A DNA stretch of 64,000 nucleotides. Origin: DATAEG01 sp963703085. GTDB lineage: Bacteria; Actinomycetota; Actinomycetes; Mycobacteriales; Jatrophihabitantaceae. The stretch lies in assembly GCA_963703085.1 (NCBI GenBank), contig OY969789.1, forward strand, positions 1,116,001 through 1,180,000. The letters run 5' to 3'. The position numbers and the translations under genes are program-made. A model generated the notes under the pieces. The model did no database searches and was not told the origin of the DNA. It worked only from the letters and a program-made list of their open reading frames with translations. This document shows, one piece after another, positions 52,623 through 60,255 of the stretch; position 1 is the first letter of the stretch, and each line of letters opens with the position of its first letter.

Positions 52623-53494
52623 TGAGCCAGGTGCTATCCGCTCCTCGTCGCACGTCGACGAATGCGCGTGGCCGCAGCGTGCTGTGGCACGTGCTTGTCA
52701 TCGTCGCGGTCTTGATCATCGTCTATCCGGTGCTGTGGATGCTGGGGACGTCGTTCAAGCCGGCTGCCGAAGTGGTGTCCTCGTCTCGGCCCTGGCCGCT
52801 GCATCCCACGAAAGCCAATTTCCCGAGCGGGTGGAGCAGCAACCCGGGCGTCACGTTCGGCCGATTCCTGATGAACTCGGCCGTCATCTCGGTCATTGCG
52901 GTGATCGGCAATCTCATTGCCTGCTCGTTGGCCGCCTATGCCTTCACCCGGCTGCACTTCCGGCTGCGGAACTTCTTCTTCGCAATGATGATCGCGACCA
53001 TCCTGCTGCCGTACCACGTACTCATCATTCCGCAGTACGTGATCTTCAAGGACTTCGGTTGGATCAACACGATCCTGCCGCTCGTCGTGCCCAAGTTCCT
53101 CGCCACCGACGCCTTCTTCATATTCCTCATGGTGCAGTTCATGCGCGGAATCCCACGGCAGTTGGACGAGGCGGCCAAGCTCGACGGCTGCGGCTCCTAT
53201 CGCATCTACTGGAGCATCATCCTGCCGCTGACCAGGCCGGCATTGATCACCAGCGCGATCTTCACCTTCATCTGGACCTGGAACGACTTCTTCACCCAGC
53301 TGATCTATCTGAATGACACCACCAAATTCACCGTGCCGGTGGGGCTGTCGCTGTTCGTCGACCAGTCAGGCGCAACGTCGTACGGGCCGATGATGGCGAT
53401 GTCGTTGCTGGCGCTGTTGCCGGTGTTCCTGTTCTTCCTCGCCTTCCAGCGTTTCCTCGTCGACGGCGCTGTCACCAGCGGAGTGAAGGGGTAA
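52622..53494 (+). CDS. ABC sugar transporter permease, MalG/YesQ type
   Basis: The partner permease: 290 residues, six helices, with the EAA loop LDEAAKLDGCGSYRIYWSIILPL near the cytosolic face. Forms a heterodimer with the MalF-type protein. The ATG at 52622 overlaps the upstream TGA; a GTG at 52619 is an alternative by one codon. In Bacillus the YesPQ pair imports rhamnogalacturonan oligosaccharides; similarity in context supports the same role. Confidence 0.9.
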   Translation: MSQVLSAPRRTSTNARGRSVLWHVLVIVAVLIIVYPVLWMLGTSFKPAAEVVSSSRPWPLHPTKANFPSGWSSNPGVTFGRFLMNSAVISVIAVIGNLIACSLAAYAFTRLHFRLRNFFFAMMIATILLPYHVLIIPQYVIFKDFGWINTILPLVVPKFLATDAFFIFLMVQFMRGIPRQLDEAAKLDGCGSYRIYWSIILPLTRPALITSAIFTFIWTWNDFFTQLIYLNDTTKFTVPVGLSLFVDQSGATSYGPMMAMSLLALLPVFLFFLAFQRFLVDGAVTSGVKG

Positions 53495-53497
53495 GCC

Positions 53498-54160
53498 GTG
53501 GCCGATCTCAGATATCGCAGCCGGACCGCCGCCTCTGACGCCGCCTGGGAGCGGCGCCGCGAACTGGTGCGCCGGGCCGCCGACTGCGCCGCCGTGGGCC
53601 TGCTCTGGACACTGTTCTCGCTGCCCGTGGTGACCGCGGGTGCCGCGTGGCTGGCCGCCTCGCAGATTTTCACCGGCTGGGCGCGCGATGACGAGCCGCC
53701 GCTGGTCCGGACCTTCGTGACCGCGGTCCGCGGTGAGGTGCGCGTCGGGCTGGCCTTGGCCGGATCGGTCTTCGGCGCGATCGCGGTCGCGTACCTGGAC
53801 GCACGCTTCGCTGTCGCCGCACACGTACCTGCAGCTCGGCTGGAGACGCTCGCCGTCATCGCGCTGGCCGCGGTCGCCGTGGCGCTCCTGCTCCTCGCCG
53901 CAGCACACCGGGCCAGGTACGCCACGGAGTGGAGGGTGTCCCTGCGTGCCGCTGGCGACCTTGCCCGCGCTCAGCCGTGGTCGGTGCCGGTAGTTGTCCT
54001 GGCCCTGATCACCGCGGCCGCTCTGGTCCTGGTCGTCCCGGCATTCATACTGTTCATCGCCGGTCCGGCCGCCTTCGCCGTATCCGTGACCTTCACCCGG
54101 GCAACCCGCCTGAGCGGCCAGCCGGCTCGACAGCCGAGCACCACGCTGGATTCGGGGTGA
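53498..54160 (+). CDS. DUF624 (YesL-type) membrane protein
   Basis: A 220-residue protein with four or five membrane helices starting VGLLWTLFSLPVVTAGAAWLAA, and PWSVPVVVLALITAAALVLVVPAFILFIAGP near the end, the DUF624 pattern. YesL in the B. subtilis rhamnogalacturonan locus has the same position beside the permeases; its job is unknown, possibly to support the transporter. GTG start 3 bp after the permease stop; its stop overlaps the next gene. Confidence 0.82.
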   Translation: MADLRYRSRTAASDAAWERRRELVRRAADCAAVGLLWTLFSLPVVTAGAAWLAASQIFTGWARDDEPPLVRTFVTAVRGEVRVGLALAGSVFGAIAVAYLDARFAVAAHVPAARLETLAVIALAAVAVALLLLAAAHRARYATEWRVSLRAAGDLARAQPWSVPVVVLALITAAALVLVVPAFILFIAGPAAFAVSVTFTRATRLSGQPARQPSTTLDSG

Positions 54161-55284
54161 CCGCGCGAATCGCCCTGATCGGCGCGAACGGGCATGGCCA
54201 GTGGCACCTGGAGAACATCGCCGCGCTGCGCAAACGCAGAGCCGTCGACCTGGTTGCGGTATGCGATCGCGCGCCGCTGACGGCGAGCACCGCGCGCCTG
54301 ACCGCTGACCTCGGAGCCACCGCCTTCACAGACCACCGCGAGCTACTCACCAGCACCCATCCGGACGTGGTCATAGTCGCGACGCCGCCGGCCAGCCACC
54401 GCGAACTGGCACTCGCCGCGATGGCGGCCGGCGCAGACGTCCTGCTCGAGAAACCGGCGACCGTGCTCAGCACTGACCTCGAGGATGTCATCGTCGGGGC
54501 AACGCAGACCGGCCGGTTGTGCCAGATCGGCTTCCAGTCCCTCGGGTCGGCTGCCGTCGGTCGCCTTGCCGGGATGATCGGCGACGGGACGCTCGGTGAG
54601 GTGCGCACCGTCACTGCCGCCGGCGCCTGGATCCGTCCGCACGAGTACTTCACCCGCGGCCCGTGGACCGGTCGGCGATTCGTCAACGGATTGCCGGTGG
54701 GTGACGGCGCTTTCGCTAACCCGTTCGCCCATGCGGTGATGAACTGCCTGGAGGTGGCTCGTCTCGACGGGGATGCGGCGATCACCGCACAGCAGGCGGA
54801 GCTCTGGCATGCCAACGACATCGAGACCGACGACACCGGTGTGCTGCGCATCGGCCTGGACAACGGCCGGACGCTGACGGTTGCGGTAACGCTGTGCGCG
54901 GACCGCTTGGTCGAGCCCGCCCTGGTGGTGACAGGGACTCGTGGCACGGCGACGTGGCACTACACGACCCGAACGCTGTCACTGAACAACGCCAGCCCAC
55001 AGGCCTGCGCCCAGGACGGTCTGCTGGAGAACCTGCTCGATGCCAGCAGCACGTCCGAGCTGATCTGTCCTCCGCAGCGGTGCCGGCTCGCCACGTCGGT
55101 GTCGGAGTGGCTGTTGCGCTGCGTGCCCGTTCGGCCGGTTGACCCGCAGTACGTCAAGCGGGAAACCGCCGCCGACCCGGTGATCATCCCCGGAGTCACC
55201 GAGGTGGTGCAGCGGGCCGCTGCTCAGGGAGCGCTCTTCTCCGAACTGGGCGTGCCATGGGCTACTGCGGGTCGGGCACCGTGA
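54157..55284 (+). CDS. Gfo/Idh/MocA oxidoreductase
   Basis: A 375-residue NAD(P)-dependent dehydrogenase family member: GANGHGQWHLEN in the dinucleotide-binding loop, DVLLEKPATVL carrying the family EKP, and a substrate-side histidine in NPFAHAVMNCLEVA. The GTG start overlaps the DUF624 stop, so it belongs to the permease transcript. Its 3' end overlaps the convergent oxidoreductase by 23 bp. Probably acts on a sugar acid or lactone from the imported oligosaccharide; no direct evidence for the substrate. Confidence 0.85.
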   Translation: MTARIALIGANGHGQWHLENIAALRKRRAVDLVAVCDRAPLTASTARLTADLGATAFTDHRELLTSTHPDVVIVATPPASHRELALAAMAAGADVLLEKPATVLSTDLEDVIVGATQTGRLCQIGFQSLGSAAVGRLAGMIGDGTLGEVRTVTAAGAWIRPHEYFTRGPWTGRRFVNGLPVGDGAFANPFAHAVMNCLEVARLDGDAAITAQQAELWHANDIETDDTGVLRIGLDNGRTLTVAVTLCADRLVEPALVVTGTRGTATWHYTTRTLSLNNASPQACAQDGLLENLLDASSTSELICPPQRCRLATSVSEWLLRCVPVRPVDPQYVKRETAADPVIIPGVTEVVQRAAAQGALFSELGVPWATAGRAP

Positions 55285-56614
55285 GAATGTCGTCCACGGC
55301 GACCGCGGCACCGGTGCGGAACGACTCGTTCGCGGCCAAGCCGGTGAGCAGCGCGCGAGCGCCGTCGCGCGCATCCGACCGTTGCCCAGCTCCGTCACCG
55401 GATGGCGCTGCGAAGAGGTCCGCGAGCATCCGTTGATCCCCACCCCCGTGGTCGCCGAGCCACGCAGGCAGCTCGAGGACGGCCGGCGGCTTCCACAGTG
55501 GCCGCAACAACAATTTCGCCTGGACGGCCTGCTCGCCGGTGCCGTGCAGCACGGCCGACGTCCGGTCCGGTTCCGGCAGGGCACTGGACGGCATGCCGGT
55601 ATGGGCGGACTCGGTGACCGTCAGCTCCAGTCGTCCGGCGCTGCCGTTGAAGGCGATGCGATAGCCCTCCCATGGCGAGTACGCGGTGAGGTGATAGGTC
55701 ATGCTCGCACCGCTGCGGTATCTCACCGCGACCGCCATGTCGTCCTCGATCGTCACGCCTGGCCCGAACACGCTCTGGTCGCGGTGATAGCCGTCCTCGA
55801 ACTCTGCATCGAGATACAACGCGCGCAGCCTGGGTCGGCTCGCCAGGTCGAGGGCGTACGGGTCGTCGCCGGCGGCGGGGTGCTGGTGCGCCCGGGGATA
55901 GCCGCGGTCCAGCCCGCGGCGCCGGCCGTTCTCGCCGTAGAAGAACAACGAGCCGATCCCGAACACGGTCTCCGGTTGGGACCCGAGCCACCAGTTCACC
56001 AGGTCGAAGTGGTGGCTGGCCTTGTGCACCATCAAGCCGCCGGAGTTGGCCTTGTCCCGGTGCCAGCGGCGGAAGTAGTCGGCGCCGTGCCTGGTGTCCA
56101 GCAGCCACTCGAAGTGCACCGAGCCGATGTCGCCGATCGCGCCGGACCGAAGGGCCGTCCACACGGTGTGATGGATCGGGTTGTAGCGGTAGTTGAAGGC
56201 CACGGTCACCGACCGGCCGGTTCGATCAACGGCCTCCAGGATCCGGCGCGCGGAGCCGGCATCGACGGTCATCGGCTTCTCGGTGATGACGTCACAGCCC
56301 GCTTCCAGGGCGTTCACGATGTAGTGGTGGTGGGTGCTGTCCACGCTGCTCACGATCACGCGCTGTACCGCTTGTTCGGAGAGCATCTCGGCAAATCGGT
56401 GCGCCGGATAGGCAGGCACCGGGGGATGCGCCAACTCGGCAAGCACCGCGTTGTGTGCCGCGAGCCGGGTGGCGTTGGTGTCACACAGCGCGACCAGTAC
56501 GGCCGGTTGCCCGCGGCCGTCGGCCAGGGCGCGCGTGTACATCTCAGCGCGGGCACCGGTGCCGACGATGGCGTGCCGGACCGGTCCGGCTGGCGGGTGC
56601 CGGCTACCGGTCAT
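55262..56614 (-). CDS. Gfo/Idh/MocA oxidoreductase
   Basis: A 450-residue dehydrogenase-family protein with VGTGARAEMYTRAL, CDVITEKPMTVDAGSARRIL, VAFNYRYNP and KASHHFDLVNWWLGS. The YRY and HHFD residues are the expected active-site positions. It is longer than its two relatives here, with an extra beta-sheet segment after 230. ATG 56614 follows GAGGGAG. Divergent by 46 bp from the DUF6807 gene, a pairing seen in sugar-acid utilisation loci. Confidence 0.87.
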   Translation of the reverse strand: MTGSRHPPAGPVRHAIVGTGARAEMYTRALADGRGQPAVLVALCDTNATRLAAHNAVLAELAHPPVPAYPAHRFAEMLSEQAVQRVIVSSVDSTHHHYIVNALEAGCDVITEKPMTVDAGSARRILEAVDRTGRSVTVAFNYRYNPIHHTVWTALRSGAIGDIGSVHFEWLLDTRHGADYFRRWHRDKANSGGLMVHKASHHFDLVNWWLGSQPETVFGIGSLFFYGENGRRRGLDRGYPRAHQHPAAGDDPYALDLASRPRLRALYLDAEFEDGYHRDQSVFGPGVTIEDDMAVAVRYRSGASMTYHLTAYSPWEGYRIAFNGSAGRLELTVTESAHTGMPSSALPEPDRTSAVLHGTGEQAVQAKLLLRPLWKPPAVLELPAWLGDHGGGDQRMLADLFAAPSGDGAGQRSDARDGARALLTGLAANESFRTGAAVAVDDILTVPDPQ

Positions 56615-56660
56615 GGCAGCTCCCTCGACCGGCTGACGCGGCGGCACGGGGCGAAGAGCT

Positions 56661-57497
56661 GTGGCTGAGGTGCACAGCGTCGACGACGGCCGTCGCCTCT
56701 CGGTGAGCGTTCGCGGCAGCGAGGTGATGCACTACGTGTACCGCCCGGACCTGCCCGTCGAGCACTCGCCGCGGCCGTTCTGCCACCCGATCCGGACGCT
56801 GGCCGGAACTGTGATCACGGCTGCTGCTCCAGCGGACCATCCCTGGCACTACGGACTCTCGCTGGCACTGCCGATGGTGTCCGGGGTCAATTTCTGGGGC
56901 GGACCGACCTACCTGCGTGGCCAGGGCTACCGCGCTCTCACCGACCACGGCCGGGTCGAGCATCTCGGGTGGGCTGATCCGGCAACGACCGCAGACCGGA
57001 CCGGCCGCGAGGAGATGCTGCAGTGGCTCTCGCCGGACCGGCGGATGCTGTTGAGCGAGCGGCGCCGGATCGGCGTCCGCCTCTCGGCACATCGGCCGGA
57101 CGAGTGGTGCCTCGACTTCGCCTACCAACTCCGCAACGAAACCGCAGACCCTGTCGTGCTCGGCAGTCCCGGCTCCGCGGGACGGCCGGCTGCCGGGTAC
57201 GGCGGCCTGTTCCTGCGCTGCGCCGAATCGCTGGAGGACGCCGCGGTATTCGACTCCGATGGTCAGCGGGATGCTGCCGTGTTCGGGAGTCTGGCGCGTT
57301 CGGTGCTGCTGCGTTCGCCGCGAGCAGAGGTCGAACTGGGCCGAACCGACGGCCCGGGCCCCGCGGATCCGTGGTTCGTCCGTACGGACGAATACGCCGG
57401 AGTGTGCGCAGCGCTTGCGTTCCAGACCGAATGCATCCTGGCACCCCGCGCAGCCGTGCGGCGCACCTACACACTGGCGGTACGCGACCGGTCCTGA
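56661..57497 (+). CDS. DUF6807 (PmoA-like) protein
   Basis: A 278-residue beta-sandwich protein matching the PmoA/DUF6807 family. It has RPFCHPIRTLAGTVITAAAPADHPWHYGLSLALPMVSGVNFWGG (in which HPIRT and HPWH are the conserved blocks) and YGGLFLRCA. Members often sit beside Gfo/Idh/MocA genes in plant polysaccharide loci, but their activity is unknown. It may be an esterase-like or sugar-binding accessory. The GTG start has GAAGAGC upstream. Confidence 0.8.
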   Translation: MAEVHSVDDGRRLSVSVRGSEVMHYVYRPDLPVEHSPRPFCHPIRTLAGTVITAAAPADHPWHYGLSLALPMVSGVNFWGGPTYLRGQGYRALTDHGRVEHLGWADPATTADRTGREEMLQWLSPDRRMLLSERRRIGVRLSAHRPDEWCLDFAYQLRNETADPVVLGSPGSAGRPAAGYGGLFLRCAESLEDAAVFDSDGQRDAAVFGSLARSVLLRSPRAEVELGRTDGPGPADPWFVRTDEYAGVCAALAFQTECILAPRAAVRRTYTLAVRDRS

Positions 57498-57513
57498 CGT
57501 GATGACGAACTCG

Positions 57514-59910
57514 CTAGTGTCGCGGCGAGGCGGCCACCACTGTGCGTGCTCGGCCCCCGTTGGCGGAGATCTCCAGAATCAAGCCGGTGCCGATGCCGCC
57601 CTTCGCATGCGCGGTGTCGACAGTGATCTCTGCGGTCGCGGACCGACCTGACCCCAGCGATGCGACCACCGGGACCGGGAACTTGTTGGGGTCGCGGCCA
57701 GGCACGCTCGGTGCCGCCTCGGACCGCCCTCGCCGCGCGTCGCGCCATCCGACGCCGGTGATCCGCAGGTCGTTCGCCTCACCCCGGCCGGTGTTGCGCA
57801 CGGTCACCCGCCACGTCGTGGCGGACCCGTGCCGTATGACCGGAACCGCAGTGCCGACCAACCGCGCCGGTGCGCCCGGCGCCGTCTCCGCGATCTCCAG
57901 AATCAAGGTGTCCCATCCCGGCCCGGTCCCCGCAGCCGTTGCGGCGCCGTGAGTGAGCGTGATCGTGTTCGCACCGCTCCGCAGCAGCGACGCGGGAAAC
58001 GTCAGCTCCGCCGTTCGCGGGTAGCCGCTGCGATCGGCCTGCCGGGCGATCGTCGAATCGTTGTTGGACGGGATCGTGCCGAGGACGTCAGCGGAGTTGC
58101 CGTTGACTGCCACAGTGGGCCGACCGCCCTGTTGCATTGCAGTGGACACGGTCAGCGTCGCGGTCCCGGTATAGCTGCGGGGTAGCTCGAAGGAAATGGT
58201 CCACACGCCAGGGTTCGTCTGGGCGTAGTACCAGTTCTCCGGCTCCCAGTCGGTGCCGATCTCGAAGTTCAGCGTGCCGGGTATTTCCGCAGGCTTCTCG
58301 TATGCCCGCGGCGCCGGACGCACCGGCGAGAGGCTGGCCAGCGCGTACTCGCCGGCGGTGCGATCGGCCTTCCCGATCTGCCAGAGGAACGTGCGGTCAG
58401 CGCCGGGAGTCCATCGGATCTCCCCCAGATTCTGTTCTCGGCCGCGTACCACGATGCCCGTTTGCTTGTACTGCTGCGTTGCCGAGCCCTTACTGGCAAA
58501 GGCATACAGCGTGTAAGTCCCCGATGTTTTCGTCCCCGGCTGCCATGCGGGCGGAATGCCCGGCAACCGGAAGCGGCCGTCAGCTCCGGTCTTCACGAAG
58601 TAGGTCGGCTCGTGAATCGTGTACACGTCGGCGACGTCCTGAGTCGACAGCACTACCCAGTAACCGTCGGCGGGACGCCCGTCGGTGAGGGCCAACCGGC
58701 CGGTAACCGTGGTGCGCTCCGACCGCGCCGGATAAAGACCGTCGACAATCCAGGCTGCGCCGTCCCGGTTCTCCTCGATCTCCTCGCGAGCCACCGCTGC
58801 GGCAAGCTCGATCGCCCGCTCGGGATGCTCGCTGTCGGACACCGTGATGTGGCTGTACCACGGTCCGTACAGCCGTCGGTATCCCGCCGGAAGCGGATAG
58901 CTGGGCAGGCCGTAGTGGTTGGCCCCGAAGTAGTTCAGGATCAGGGCGTCCTGATGAATGGCCAGGTCCTGATGCTGCGGTCCGACGCCGTAGAACGCGC
59001 ACAAGGTGTCTTCGGTGACCCCGCCCAACGGAGTGAGCCACGCGCCGAACCCGTTGCCGTAGTGACCGAAGAACGGGTTCTCGTGGTGGTACAGGCTCCA
59101 GTTGTACTTCGTGTACACCGTGCCGGCCGGCAAATTTCCCGAGTTGCTCGTCGGCGAGGGCAGGGCCGGGTTGTTCACGCCGTCGACCCGCCAGGTCTCA
59201 TCCTGAATGTTGGTCTGGGTGGCGAGGTAGGCGTAGGTGGGTTGCTGCCCGGAGCCGTGCTCGACGTTGTAGCAGTGATCGAAGATGCTGCGGTCCCAGC
59301 GGGTATTCATCCGCACTTCACTGATCGACGTTGGCGCGACGGCGGTCAGGATGTCGTACCCGTACAGACCACGCTTGCCGCTGCGCATGATGAGGTGATG
59401 CTCATGCTGCAGCGGCGTGCTGGTCGTGTCGATGAACGCGACATCGACCAGATCGCGGCTCACTCGAGCGACCTTCACCTGTGAACAGACCAGCCGGGTC
59501 TTCCCGCCGCCCGCGTCGACATAGAACGAGTGCTGCCGGTCTGGATCCCGCGGGTCGACACCATTCAAGTTATGCGCGAGTTCGACGCCGTCGACGACGA
59601 CCGATTTCGCGGTGATGGAGACATCTGACCAGCCGGTCACGGAGCCGCCCGCGGCATCATCGCGACCAAAGGTGAACCGCACCAGGCCGTTGTCGAGGAC
59701 CAACGTGTCGACGTCGGCGGGGAATGCATAGCTGCCGACTCGCGCTGGGGCACCGTTCACTAGGACACGCACGTCGCCGTGACGGGGACTTCCTCGATCG
59801 GCGGGGCTCGCCGCCGCCGACACTTTCGGTGCTACCAGCGCGGCAGCCGTGCCGGCTCCCATGACGCCCAACATGCTCCGCCGGCTCAGACCTTGTGACT
59901 GCCGATCCAT
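57514..59910 (-). CDS. Tat-exported PL4-like rhamnogalacturonan lyase
   Basis: A 798-residue exported enzyme. Twin-arginine signal LSRRSMLGVMGAGTAAALVA. The catalytic N-terminal beta-sandwich region has VDTLVLDNGLVRFTFGRDD, then a middle FnIII-like part (TGRLALTDGRPADGYWVVLS, YTLYAFASKG) and a carbohydrate-binding-like region (NFEIGTDWEPENWYYAQTNPG). This order is the three-domain plan of PL4 rhamnogalacturonan lyases. They cleave RG-I backbones by beta-elimination, leaving unsaturated galacturonate. A C-terminal 110-residue extension is extra. The ATG at 59910 follows GAAGGACGG, and operator O4 lies 36 bp upstream. Confidence 0.87.
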   Translation of the reverse strand: MDRQSQGLSRRSMLGVMGAGTAAALVAPKVSAAASPADRGSPRHGDVRVLVNGAPARVGSYAFPADVDTLVLDNGLVRFTFGRDDAAGGSVTGWSDVSITAKSVVVDGVELAHNLNGVDPRDPDRQHSFYVDAGGGKTRLVCSQVKVARVSRDLVDVAFIDTTSTPLQHEHHLIMRSGKRGLYGYDILTAVAPTSISEVRMNTRWDRSIFDHCYNVEHGSGQQPTYAYLATQTNIQDETWRVDGVNNPALPSPTSNSGNLPAGTVYTKYNWSLYHHENPFFGHYGNGFGAWLTPLGGVTEDTLCAFYGVGPQHQDLAIHQDALILNYFGANHYGLPSYPLPAGYRRLYGPWYSHITVSDSEHPERAIELAAAVAREEIEENRDGAAWIVDGLYPARSERTTVTGRLALTDGRPADGYWVVLSTQDVADVYTIHEPTYFVKTGADGRFRLPGIPPAWQPGTKTSGTYTLYAFASKGSATQQYKQTGIVVRGREQNLGEIRWTPGADRTFLWQIGKADRTAGEYALASLSPVRPAPRAYEKPAEIPGTLNFEIGTDWEPENWYYAQTNPGVWTISFELPRSYTGTATLTVSTAMQQGGRPTVAVNGNSADVLGTIPSNNDSTIARQADRSGYPRTAELTFPASLLRSGANTITLTHGAATAAGTGPGWDTLILEIAETAPGAPARLVGTAVPVIRHGSATTWRVTVRNTGRGEANDLRITGVGWRDARRGRSEAAPSVPGRDPNKFPVPVVASLGSGRSATAEITVDTAHAKGGIGTGLILEISANGGRARTVVAASPRH

Positions 59911-59945
59911 GTGCCCGTCCTTCACGCGAGAGGGGAAGTACCGAG

Positions 59946-59959
59946 TTGAAACGTATCAA
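59946..59959. promoter_or_regulatory. LacI-family operator O4 (PL4 promoter)
   Basis: TTGAAACGTATCAA, 36 bp before the PL4-like start codon, at the left end of the 345-bp divergent region 59911-60255. The middle of that region shows no gene and no other repeat. Confidence 0.85.
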
Positions 59960-60147
59960 TTCTGCCGCCTGCACAGACTGTAGCGAGATCGGCGGCGGTG
60001 CGGAAGAGGTGCCTCGGCTGCGACCGACGCGGGCGCGTTCCCGGTTGCCGTTGGTAGGCGTGCCCTGCCGTGGCTTGATTCCGAGGACGCAGGCGAATGG
60101 GTTCAACCTGTTGACCGCACGGATGAGCCTCGGTAATGTCCTGCCGC

Positions 60148-60159
60148 ACTGAACCGTTT
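60148..60159. promoter_or_regulatory. LacI-family operator O5 (PL26 promoter, distal)
   Basis: TGAACCGTTTCA, extended by A to TTTCAA; identical to O3. It lies 55 bp left of O6, about five helical turns, which could allow looping or cooperative binding at the PL26-like promoter. Confidence 0.85.
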
Positions 60160-60202
60160 CAAACCAGTTTCGATTTCGCTACATTCCACAGCAGCTCGGT
60201 TT

Positions 60203-60214
60203 TGAATCGTTTCA
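60203..60214. promoter_or_regulatory. LacI-family operator O6 (PL26 promoter, proximal)
   Basis: TGAATCGTTTCA, preceded by T, 41 bp before the PL26-like start; its core is identical to O1. Confidence 0.85.
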
Positions 60215-60255
60215 CCGGCAGCCACCGGCGGGACGCGTTTCGGAAGGGCAAGTCA

